A stretch of DNA of 64,000 nt from Apoderus coryli (lineage: Eukaryota > Arthropoda > Insecta > Coleoptera > Attelabidae). The notes below the pieces were generated by a model. It made no database searches. It was not told the DNA's origin and worked only from the letters and a program-made list of their open reading frames with translations. The DNA is taken from positions 12,751,135 through 12,815,134 of the forward strand of contig OU452202.1 of NCBI GenBank assembly GCA_911728435.2. Reading direction: 5' to 3'. Positions 20,625 through 30,981 of the stretch are shown one piece after another. A program made the translations under genes and the position numbers. Position 1 is the stretch's first letter. Every line of letters begins with the position of its first letter.

Positions 20625-21039
20625 TATAGTGTGAAATGACGATCCGTCGGGAATTTTCGAAAATTTTTAAATTTATCAAATGTAGGTAAGCAAAAAGCAT
20701 GAAAACCATTTTTGATTAAATTGAAAGTCGTTATTAAATCATAACAATAATTTGTTTTAACAAACTAGTGCATTTTATGAGAATAAACATTACCAGTAAC
20801 ATTTTATAATAAAATAAACTGTTGCTCTCGAGGCACGAATAGCTCTCCATATTTAAGTGTAAAACTAATAATTTTATCACCTTTTTGTCATTTATCTAAA
20901 ATTTATATATATTTTTTTTGTTTTAGACAGCAGTTTTTTTTTAAGTATCGAGTTTTGTTCCTTTTTCTTCTCTTTGGAGGCACTATTTATACGTACATAT
21001 TTTATGAGATCTTCTAGACCAAGTTCTCTTGTACGCAAA

Positions 21040-22880
21040 ATAGTTGATTTTTTTTGTTTAATTATAAAATTTATTTTGCCCCCTTTTCTACTATTTACGA
21101 ACGCCTAGGTAAACAAAATTTTTATGCTGCATGTTGTAGGTTATCTTATGTCAAAGCTATATATAATTAGCCAATTTTTAGTTTTTGCTCTTTTTTACAC
21201 TATTTTCGAACGCCTGTGTGAACCAGTTCATTTATGTAACATTTTTTAGGTTATATTCTATCACAACTATGAAAAATTATTCCGTATTTCGAATAAGTTT
21301 AGGAAGTATATATTTTTTTATTTTGACTCCTTTTACACTATTTACGAACGCCTATGAAAACAAGTTATTTATAACATATTTTATAGTAATAGGAAATAAA
21401 ACGTCAAACTCCACGAAATCAATTCAACACACTACACTCAATGTGGTAGGTCGATTAAATTACCAAACATGTTTCGAAGCTCACTAGCTTCATCTTCAGT
21501 GGCACATTTGTAGAGAAATTGTATTTTGAAAGTATTACATTATTAGGAGTATATGAAGAGTAATGCGTCGAAGTCACTTCGAGGAAAATTATTGTTAAAT
21601 TATTAATACTAATGAAATTAAATTATATTACTACATTTTGTTGTTTTTCTTTTTGGTAATCATGATAAACATTAATTTTTAAAAAATTTTTATGTGGTTG
21701 ATTTTACGCAGCAACTAATGTTTAACATGATTACCAAAAAGAAAAACAACAAAATGTAGTAATATAATTTAATTTCATTAGTATTAATAATTTAACAATA
21801 ATTTTCCTCGAAGTGACTTCGACGCATTACTCTTAATATACTCCTAATAATGTAATACTTTCAAAATACAATTTCTCTACAAATTTGCCACTGAAGATGA
21901 AGCTAGTGAGCTTCGAAACATGTTTGGTAATTTAATCGACCTAACACATTGAGTGTAGTGTGTTGAGTTGATTTCGTGGAGTTTGACGTTTTATTTCCTA
22001 TTACAATATATTCACTCCACTTCAGAATGGACTACTTATTTTATAGCTTATATTCTATCAAAACTATAAATAACTAGTTAATATTTCTGCTATGTTTAGG
22101 AATACGGTTTTTTCTAACCTTTTTACCCCATTTTACACTTTTTTCGAATGTCAATGTGGTCTAATTGTTTTGGTTAAATACATTTATTTTTTTATTATAT
22201 TTAATTAAACGCACAAAAAATTACTCAATATTTCGGATAAGTTTAGGAACTATGTTTTTTTTTTTTAATTTTTGAACGCTCTTTGAAACCCCTTGCCTAC
22301 GCTCAATGTTAATCACCACCTATAAATATCCTGCAGTATTTTCGTACGTGGTTAAAATGGTTTTTGAGTTATCAGGGATACAAATTTTTTCTGACCCTTT
22401 TATAGAATTTTCACGGACGCCGATGGTACATTAAATTTTTTAGTGTATTTTTAACACCAATTCCACTAGTACAAACATATAAACATTTTTACATTTTAAA
22501 TATTTTTTTTATTTCACCAACTTTTCTATTTACGAACGCCTATGTAAATAAAAATTTTATGCTGCATTTTGTAGGTTATCTTATATCAAAGCTATATATA
22601 ATTAGCCAATTTTTCTGTATATTTAGGAAACGTTTTTTTTTTTCGTTTTTGACCCTTTTTTAGACTATTTTCGAACGCCTGTGTGAAACAGTTCTTTATT
22701 ATTTTATGGAATATTTTTTAGCTTATATTGTATCACAACTATGAAAAATTATTCCATATTTCGAATAAGTTTAGAAAATATATATTTTTTATGTTTTGAC
22801 CCCTTTTCCACTATTTACGAGCGCCTATGAAAGTAAGTTATTTATGACACATTTTAAGGTTATATTCTATCAAAACTATA
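21040..22880. repeat. Degenerate tandem array, about 110-140 bp units
   Basis: About nine diverged units each contain a CCCTTTT(T)-ACTATTTACGAACGCC-TATG core followed by a GTTATTTAT...TTATATTCTATCA-AAACTATAAATAA segment and a poly-T stretch. Cores were seen near 21,098, 21,207, 21,345, 22,145, 22,275, 22,410, 22,525, 22,670 and 22,815. Units differ by point changes and small gaps, so the array is old. A 650-bp inverted-repeat element has inserted at 21,387. Function unknown; it looks like a decayed minisatellite. Confidence 0.7.
21387..22036. mobile_element. Inverted-repeat (Penelope-like) insertion with 10-bp TSD
   Basis: Arms of about 300 bp at 21,387-21,680 and 21,720-22,012 are almost identical in inverted orientation. 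The unit is flanked by TATTTTATAG at 21,377-21,386 and 22,037-22,046, a 10-bp TSD inside the tandem array. Each arm carries CTGAAGA, a perfect 6-bp stem (GAAGCT/AGCTTC) and GAAACATG, a hammerhead-like order at 21,471-21,499 (minus) and 21,891-21,919 (plus). Inverted terminal copies with such motifs are known for Penelope-like elements; that link is inference. No protein is encoded. Confidence 0.7.
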
Positions 22881-23158
22881 AATAACTAGTTAATGTTTAC
22901 GTCTTATATACGAGGGAGAAATGTATCAAAAAAACGCTGAATTCGATGCTCATTTCTAATGTAAAGAGGCATGGGAACGGATAGCCCCGGTAGAATCGTT
23001 AAATTTATATATTATACATTAGGAATGGAAACACTATAACAACATTCTTACATTGTTTGTCCCCAAAAGACACCCTGTATAACGTCTGTACATATTATAA
23101 ATATGATGCTATTATATATTATTAGTTTGCTCTGATACATACATCACACATTAACCAA

Positions 23159-23420
23159 ATGAACGATGTGCTCTGGCCAAGCCGGACTATTACAAGTGCT
23201 TGTGTACAGCAAGCTAAGCGGTGCGGCGCGGCTGGATCAGTGACCGTGGCCAGCTGGCGCCACGGATTCGCCATAAATAATACCGCACAAGTAGTGCCGC
23301 TCCGCAGAGGAATGCCATACCGGCCAGATGGTCGCCGATGCAAGGCGATACTGAGATGCACAACTTACATTAGACAACCATCCGGAAACAGAAGCATCGT
23401 TTGTCGTGGAAATGTGTTAA
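23159..23420. other. GC-rich island of unknown nature
   Basis: In DNA of roughly 30% GC this stretch is clearly GC-rich (for example GCGGTGCGGCGCGGCTGG and GCTGGCGCCACGG). Both strands stay open for 79-93 codons, but neither translation shows a known motif. No tRNA-type B box is present. It could be a host non-coding exon, a diverged retrosequence or a foreign insert; the sequence does not decide. Flanks to 24,139 are AT-rich and unassigned. Confidence 0.4.
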
Positions 23421-24139
23421 AACAAACTCATTCATATTAACTAATTTTTGAAACTATGTAAAATAAAATTTATTAATATTCTTGGAAATTTTATCAGAAA
23501 AATTTAGTGTATTCGTTACAAGCAATTAACCTCAAATTCTACTAAACCATCATCCACTGGTATTTTCATATAATCAATTATTATAATCTTTTTCAATACA
23601 AATATGAATAAATAGTCAAAATTTGAAGCTAGAAAATTTTGTGAATTTGCAGCTTTGATTTTTAAACAGAAAACAACGTCAACTATTTTATTTAATTATC
23701 ATTAATATAGGAGAATAGAATGCGATTTATTAAATTTGCAAATTTTAATTATTTGTTTGTCATAATAATTATTATTATTTTCTCGTCAAATATACTGTTA
23801 TAGGTAGGTGTGCAATTTAATTAGTTGGGTTTTTCAAATTTGAATGAGTATAGGCATAATTCATTAATTTTAGTTATTCTCAAATTTATCACAACTCGTC
23901 AAGGGGTCCGCGATAGAATAGCATATTTGATTAATTTGAATCTTCAAAGTGCGGTGCGTGAAATGTTCTCCCAAATAGTTAAATGGCACTAGCATTAGGA
24001 TATGTACTGTTGGGAACTTAATAAGGTCTAATAGAACTCTGTGAAATGATTTATAGTTTTTTTTTGGACAATTAAAATACAACTTTAATTTAATGAATTT
24101 AGAATGAAATATTTAAAATCTAAAATTAAATTAAATGAT

Positions 24140-25078
24140 TATACAGGGTGAACTATCACTCAGTACAAAAAAATTGTTTCGAAATTTTTATTCGATGTTT
24201 ACAAAATGGGGCAAATCCACGTTTTTCCCGCTAAATCGGCGCCTATGACAACCATTTTTCAATAGGATTTCCAACATACGATCAGCTGTAGGGATAATAT
24301 TCGCGGCGTTGCCAATTGTAGTGAATGAGAGAATGAACAGTATTGTTAATAATAATAATTAAAATACCTGATAAATAATTTCATCTGCATAATTGTACAT
24401 TACTTCTTCGCTTTTGGAAACTGCTAAAAGGATATTTCCGCATAGTGAACAACTACACTAATAACAAAAGCCGCAAACACAAATCGGTTATTTTTACAAC
24501 AACGACTTATCGAGAGAACCAAATGTTCGTAGAGGCCACCGTTAACTTCCCTTTATTTACGCACTTAATCACTAAAATTATTAATATTTTACATAAACCG
24601 TTAATGTTTTACAACAGAAACTTCACGCTAATCACTCATCACAATAATAATATGTAGGACTACAACCTATATCGTGAAATGTTGTGAAAATGTTACGCTA
24701 ATTCCGCCGTTCACTTTCATCACAAAGAAATCATAGATAAGTGTTTACCTATTGAAACAAATAAAAAATACGGTTAATAATCTTACGCTATAAACCTGCA
24801 TTATAATCTGATAAATATTTTTGGAATTTGTTTTTGCAAAGCAGCAATTTTATTATTAACGAAGTCTTAATAGCAAAAAATAACAACCAACAACAACTAA
24901 CTATATAGTGCATACAAAAGATATTTGACAGTTCACAATTTCCTGAAAACTAAAACATAAGTCGAATTCACGCCATGATCGATTATAACCGGTTATAAAC
25001 GGTCTAACTTTTTGCATTCACGCGACCCCGGTTATTGCCGGTTTCACTATGATGACGTCACGAAAAAGCCCTTCATGA
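24140..25078. mobile_element. Partial copy of foldback family F2
   Basis: The left end TTATACAGGGTGAACTATC and the next 900 bp follow the order of 17,874-18,840: ACAAAATGGGGCAAATCCAC, CTGATAAATAA, the CACAATTTCCTGAA palindrome arm and GACCCCGGTTATTGCCGG. The right terminus is missing beyond 25,078. Downstream to 25,990 the DNA is AT-rich with a lone end-like TACACTGTGTCCAAAAT at about 25,593. Confidence 0.65.
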
Positions 25079-25989
25079 ACATTATAATTGTGTTTATTAT
25101 AATATAGTGTGTCAGCGTTTGGTACAAAAACTTAAAACTTTATAAAAATATGCCTCAAAATACTCTCAAAGGAGTGGGTAGGAATACTATTAAGTTATTG
25201 CGTTAAAGTACTATGTATATGAGTGACTAAAAATTTAATAATTTAACAAATGTGTGGGTCTAACTTTTATAGAGAAATAATCATTGATTTTTGTGATTTG
25301 TTCAGCGTGAATGCTTTTAAGATTAAGAATTAATTACATAATGAAACCTCTCCCACCTAAAACAATTTTAATATTAAAGTGAGAAGAAAAATACTTTATA
25401 TTAATGTAGTTTATATTTAACAGTGAATTTAATACATAGATAAAGGTATTTGCTATATGTATATTTAGACAAAAATTTCATTATTTACCTTTCCTATAAT
25501 AACGTGACGATATTAAAAATATGGATTATCAATTATCATTAAATCTACAATTCTAATTACCTATGTATGGTTCTTGTCGGTTGTTAGAATATACACTGTG
25601 TCCAAAATAGGAATGGGATAGCATTGGAATCTTGGAAACGGTAGGAGTTACAATGTAGGTTAAAACTTGAAAAATTTAAACACCTTTTAAATGGTGTTTT
25701 CAAAAGTAAACTCACTTTAGCCGTTTTCAAGAAATAACGCTTTTTTGCAATTTTAGTTTTTATTTATTTCTGATATTATTTTTACAAATATAAAAAAATT
25801 AAAAGCACTTCCTCATTGTTACTTTTTGAGGACAAAAATATATCGGTTAGAAATTTTCAGTACAACGTTTCGTTTTTGAAAAACCATTATCAACTTCGTT
25901 TTTTTAAATACGGCCCTGGATTATTTATTTTTAAGTATAAAGCCATTTTCAATTCAAAAATAGGTGGTATATCACACTTTACATATTTC

Positions 25990-26225
25990 GACTGTTGTAT
26001 ATCTCACTGTGCTTAAATGCAGGCGGATATTGTAGATGGGGAACGACTATGGTACTCTGACGAGCTCATAATAAGAACGAAACGAATTCGTCAGTATCTG
26101 TCGCCCATGCCTCGGTCTGGTTCTACTGAATTAGACTGAGGACCTGCTAAATTAAACAAAATCCCTTGTGTAGGTAACACCAGTAATTTTGTCTGCTATG
26201 TCACGAAATTATTTTTCATACAATA
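25990..26225. mobile_element. Half copy of the 13.9-kb MITE family
   Basis: The reverse complement of this stretch matches 13,885-14,100: the GACGAATTCGTTTCG segment, ACCGAGGCATGGG, the CCTACACAAGG(G/A)ATTTTG core and the terminal CACGAAATTATTTTTCAT. The other inverted-repeat end is absent. It is more diverged from the 13.9-kb copy than that copy's arms are from each other. Confidence 0.65.
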
Positions 26226-26539
26226 TAATATACCTGCAAGTTTTTTTTATTTTGATTTTTTATATTATGTATCATTATTGTTGTTCTTATTCTATGAAGT
26301 GTCTGGCTGTTTTTTCGTTTTACTCTTTTTAGTTTCACTTTTTTTGTTGTTGTTGAAGATAGGGAATTTTTTTCTTGGATAAGTGAAAGTAAAGAATAAA
26401 TTTTCTTTGAAATAGTTATATAGATTATTGATTTTACTTTCGCGCACAGGGAAAGTATTCTGAACCGCGCTAAAACAATTTTTTTCAGATAGAGACGGAT
26501 AAATCATTTTGAAGTTCCATGAGACGATTAAGACCATTT

Positions 26540-26730
26540 CCAGATGAAAGTCTGTCTGTCTGTGTGTGTGTCTGTATATATTCTTCCAGGATAGCGCATA
26601 AACGCTTTAACCAATTGAGGTAAATTTTGGTGTATGAGTTTGGGGAAGCCCTAGGATGAACCCATTAGTTTTTGGTTGAAATCGCTTTAGCCCTGTGGTA
26701 GGAGTGGACACAACCGTCAAATTTTCAAAT
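26540..26730. repeat. Dispersed repeat with TCTGTCTG run
   Basis: A short TCTG/TGTG run is followed by ATAGCGCATAAACGCTTTAA, then GAGGTAAATTTTGGTGTATG and AACCCATTAGTTTTTGGTTG. The same order, diverged, is seen at 17,540-17,640 and inverted at 6,640-6,790. No ends or coding sequence were identified. Confidence 0.5.
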
Positions 26731-26789
26731 AGCAGTAGGGGTCAAGTGATTTTTTATTTGCTTGACAGCGATAGGTTACTCTTCATATC

Positions 26790-27670
26790 TGACCCCATAA
26801 TTCCCGAGAAAATTGCGTTTAACATTTCACCAGTTAGGTAGTTGGAACCTATAACTCTTATTAAAATATAATATAGTAATTTGATAAAGGGTTTTTCGCG
26901 TCATTGATAGAGAGTGCGCTTCGCATGGGGAAGGTTATGGGTTCGAATCCCAGCTCTGGCAATATTTTCTTTTTCTAATTTTTGAATAAAGTAGTTAGTT
27001 TTTTGGTAATTTGGGTAGTATGATTGTAATAATTAAAACACTGTTTAACGGTATGTACAAAACTGAATATTTATTAAACGGAAAAAGAGTGTGTTTGAGA
27101 GTTAGGTTGTTAAAATCTGGAGAGAGAGTTTTGGCACGAGAGAGATGTTGACTGTTTTGATGTTGAAGACTGACTGGGGTAAAATTATAGAAAAAGCATC
27201 TCTGTTAGGAAAGTACCACATCTGCTCGGTACGTGGCGTTAACAATAACCACTGCTTTTTCTAGGTACGGAATAGGGATTTCTTTTGTTCCCGAAAATGA
27301 AAAACAGTAAAAAGAAAGCAGAAATATTTGTGCCAGATGTTTCGACATTTGGTGAAATTTAGAAAATATTATTTACAACTACTATACTAAATTTTTACAA
27401 CAGAAATAACAAAATTTAAAAATACATATATACAGTGTGGCACAATAAAAAGGTTGCCACAGTATCTACAGAATAAAATACAATATATACAGTGTGGCGC
27501 AAGAATAATGGTCGCCACAGTTTGTTACGTTAGTTTATTGGAAATAATGAAGAAAATACAATTATAATAATAATTATTAAAATTCTGTTTCATTACGCAG
27601 GCTAAATATTTTTGATTATATTATATCGTATCGGGAAAGATTTGGGGCGACACAACCGATTTTTTAATCT
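26790..27670 (+). mobile_element. tRNA-like SINE-type repeat, interrupted by an LTR-like insert
   Basis: A tRNA-like head at about 26,898-26,962 contains a perfect pol III B box, GGTTCGAATCC, at 26,940-26,950 in a T-arm context (ATGGGTTCGAATCCCAGC). The body continues AATATTTTC...TTTTTGAATAAAGTAGTTAG, is broken at about 27,003-27,519, and resumes TTGTTACGTTAGTTTATTGG to GGCGACACAACCGATTTTTT. An uninterrupted diverged copy lies at 42,240-42,535. A tRNA-derived SINE is the likely class; the A box is not clear. Confidence 0.5.
27025..27519 (-). repeat. LTR-like sequence (possible solo LTR)
   Basis: The segment interrupts the SINE-type repeat. On the minus strand it starts TGTGGCGACC and ends TTATTACA, giving TG...CA ends, with an AATAAA (in GTTTAATAAATATTC) about 60 bp before the end. 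Two copies of an ATATACAGTGTGGC...GCCACAG block lie at its plus-strand right side. A clean TSD was not found, and about 20 extra bases sit on the left, so an LTR identity is plausible but unproven. Confidence 0.4.
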
Positions 27671-28182
27671 GTATTCTTACTGCGCTGTAAATGGTGTAAA
27701 CTGTTGTGCATTAAAGCTTTATTAGTTCTATATTAAGTTGTGACAGTGCTATCCATACTCAAATTAGCGTGTAAACATGTTATATAACAACAGATCATTA
27801 ATATCTATAGGTATAGTGTTTTAGAAAATAACAATTTTAGTAACAATAAAAAAAAATATTGTAAATATCATTTGCATTTCAAATTTCATAGAATTTGCTA
27901 TATAATATTGTAATTATCATAATCCATATCCAGAATTTATAAATTTTAAACACCAATTACGTATTCATGAATATGTGTTTAAAAATTTTGTTGAATATAA
28001 AATATGTAAAATAATATAGAGAAATACATAATTTAGAATTAGTTTATTAAATCGATATTATCTAATTGAAAGAAGTCACGACGTGGCGCCTCTGGCGCCT
28101 GCAGGAATTGCTCGTTTAATTCATATTGAATTGTGATTTAATGTTATTAGCAGGATTAATAAATTATTATTAATTAATAATA

Positions 28183-28292
28183 AAATGAAAAATAATTTCG
28201 TAGCATACTGGACAAAATTACTGATGGTACCTACACAAGGGATTTTGTTTAATTTTGTCCGCTATGACACTTAATTATTTTTCATTAATGTA
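28183..28292. mobile_element. Minimal 110-bp palindromic MITE
   Basis: ATGAAAAATAATTTCGTAGC at 28,184 is mirrored at 28,250-28,288, and the centre has CCTACACAAGGGATTTTG. It is a shortened relative of the MITEs at 13,884 and 25,990. Nothing else is recognised from 27,671 to 28,182, nor in the AT-rich 28,293-29,463. Confidence 0.65.
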
Positions 28293-29463
28293 TCATTGGA
28301 AAACATGCAAGGCACTTGTTGATACGCAAGAAGCTCTGTGGTAATAATGAGTATATGGAACTCTTCATGGTAGGTTATTACTGTCAAATATTTTTGTATA
28401 CATACAAGTAGTCTATAAAAATCAAGTTAGAAGAATCGCATATTTTTAGATATAGCATTTGGAGAATTACTTATACAACTGAGAGGTTTTAAAGTTATAA
28501 AGTATTAAATGTTTCCTAAATATCAAATTGGGAGCTGTTGGTAACGGGCTCCACTTTTCATTGCAAAAATTAATGATTTGATTATATAATCTTATTCCTA
28601 AAAATTTAATCCTACACAAGATTGTGTCTACGCTATACAGAGTAACGTGTTGTAGACTAAATAATAACGCATATAGTTTTTGCAGAAATTAATTTAAATA
28701 AATAATAATTATATTGTTGTAGATTATTTTTGTTCATAAAAAAAATAAATTGACCCTTACAGTTGTATGATTTCTAAACTTCTGTTTTCCCCCGCAAGAA
28801 ATAATTAAAATATTTTATTAATTAAAGGTATACATAATTATACTTTTTAATAATTATGGAATAAAATCTTTAATTTAAATATTCTATTTAATATTGTGAT
28901 AACATTTGATTTACAGGTACGTCCAATTATTGAAAATATTCGAGAAATAATGTTTCTTAGGGAATAATAATAATTGATCTGTTAACGCATGTCAAATAAT
29001 ATCATTTGGAATAAAAATTGTTGTTCTCTAAAGTTATTTATTTTTAATTTTTATTTATTTAATAGTCTATACGCATCAAACAAAAATAACATCACATTCT
29101 AAATATTTAATGACATTCTCAAAAATCTCATTGGCTTACACGACTAGACAGCTATGGTTAGTTAATTGCTTGTCATGTCGCGATACTAAATAAAAAACCT
29201 CTTGTGATCAAAATTGTATAATAAAAAGTGCCTAGAAGAAAAGCGTGAATTTTCACATACGGAATGTTCGTTTTTCTGAAATTAAAATCCCATAATTATT
29301 TGCACAATTTTCTCGACATAGATAATATAGATTTTCAATCAAAGAAAAAAGCTCACCGCAAGGCTACTTTTGTAATGAATTGATCAATCTTAAGAGTCCT
29401 TTTCAGATAAGCGATTTAGCAGGGATATTAAATATCGCTACAAATAATGTTATATTATTATCG

Positions 29464-30864
29464 TACAGGGTGAGCAAAACTCGATGTCTCAGCTCTGTTA
29501 TGACGAAATGAAAAACGATAGAAAAATTCGGAAAAGAGGTTCTTAAATAGGATTAAGTAAGCTTCATTTCAACCTATATTTCATTTTGTTTCCAAGTTTG
29601 GAAACTGAAGTAAATGACGTCATGAACTTTTTTTTCAGAAACATACCTATATTTTTGCATATTTCAAAAGAGGTAATTTTTCTAAACAACTTTTGTTCGT
29701 TAAAAAATTATAAGCAAATTTGTAGAAGAAACTAATATGAAAAATTCGCCACCGTCACAACTTTTACACAAGTAGGCTTTGGAAACAAACTGCAATCATA
29801 TCTGTCAATACTTGTTGACAAATAGTATTCGTTTGATAACTTCTAATATAAGTCAAACATTTGATATTCATTCAAGAGAGAAGATACGTATTATCCATCC
29901 GTTGTTAATAATAATTACTTATGAAACACTACAAAAACAGATGATATTATTTAATAGTAACTATGATTACCACAGAATTAAACATAGTAATACTATAGGT
30001 TACTACGAATTAATTATAGGAAGTCAATCACTACAACAAATTTTCAATGTGACAACGTCCTAGTTGTAAACGCTTATCTAATCTCCTCCTTAGTTCTGTT
30101 CCTGAGGCCTTACATAACATTTCTCTTGAGAGTTCATGCATTTCTAATTTTTTCCTTTAAATGTTCTAAGTTAGGTGTTAGCAATTCTTGCTTGGAGCGC
30201 CGCCCCTGTCATGCTGGAAAAACATATTTGCTCGTAACTGCAATCGCACATTTTCGAGAAGCACAGAAAGTTGCTCTTGAATAAATTGCAAATATTCTTC
30301 ACTGCGTAAAACACCTTCGTAAACGTATGGAGCTATTAAATGCACGTTAATAATACCACACCAAATTTAATGCCAAAAGTTCCTTCGTTTTCAATCGGAT
30401 GGACAAATAACATGTCAACTTTTTCGTTACGCGTAAACATTTAATATAAAACGCACACATTAAATGACGATAAAACTATTTGTCAACCATTAGTTTTATT
30501 ATTGACAGATATAATTTGCAGTTTGTTTCCAAAGCCTACTTGTTTAAAAGTTGTGAAAGTTGCGAATTTTTGATAATGGTTTCTCCTACAAATTTACTTT
30601 TAATTTTTTAACGTATGAAGATAGCACATTTTTTCTTTACAAAAGTTGTTTAGAAAAATTACCTCTTTTGAAATATGCAAAAATATAGGTATGTTTTTGG
30701 AAAAAAAGTTGTTGTCATTTACTTTAGTTTCCAAATTTGGAAACAAAATCAAATATGCGTTAAAATGGAGCTTACTTAATCCCATTTAAGAATCTCTTTT
30801 CAGAATTTTTCTATCGTTTTTCATTTTCTCATAACAGAGCTGGGACATCGAGTTTTGCTCACCC
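29464..30864. mobile_element. Long-TIR DNA transposon remnant (TACAGGGTGAGCAAAAC ends)
   Basis: Arms of about 340 bp, 29,464-29,810 and 30,500-30,864, are inverted copies (for example AACAAACTGCAA and GCTTACTTAATC on both sides). The right terminus stops at CACCC, so the last bases are lost. A transposase relic lies between the arms on the minus strand (30,178-30,348). This shows that foldback elements with ACAGGGTG ends derive from DDE transposons. Confidence 0.75.
30178..30348 (-). pseudogene. Mariner-like transposase relic with second catalytic Asp region
   Basis: The minus-strand frame reads NVHLIAPYVYEGVLRSEEYL, then QEQLSVLLENVRLQLRANMF, then FQHDRGGAPSKN before a stop. The order G/PxxxEGxLxSExYLxFI...RxxMxFQHDGAP is that found around the second catalytic Asp of insect Tc1/mariner-related transposases of the DUF4817 type. 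The upstream first-Asp region and downstream third-acid region are missing or scrambled. It is the internal relic of the element spanning 29,464-30,864. Confidence 0.65.
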
Positions 30865-30931
30865 ATTCCATTTTCCCATAGTCGTTGGTGAATGCGTTGA
30901 CACAAGTTATGGTGTGATACTTGTCTTTCTT

Positions 30932-30981
30932 GATACAACCATAGAATAAGAAAGCTAGCTTTCTTATTCTATGATACAACC
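30932..30981. repeat. Perfect 32-bp palindrome flanked by 9-bp direct repeats
   Basis: GATACAACC at 30,932-30,940 is repeated at 30,973-30,981. The 32 bp between (30,941-30,972; centre AAAGCTAGCTTT) is a perfect palindrome. The arrangement looks like a target duplication around a tiny hairpin insert, or a repair product. Confidence 0.85.

Noticed and set aside
21040..22880. CRISPR-like array
   Set aside because: The units are long, degenerate and lack constant repeats with unique spacers; the genome is eukaryotic.
26898..26962. Genuine tRNA gene
   Set aside because: The B box is perfect, but no clear acceptor stem or A box could be paired, and a diverged copy with the same downstream body exists at 42.3 kb, so a SINE is more likely.
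29779..30063. 94-codon ORF inside the foldback element
   Set aside because: It begins inside an inverted arm, has no motif, and the transposase relic lies on the other strand.
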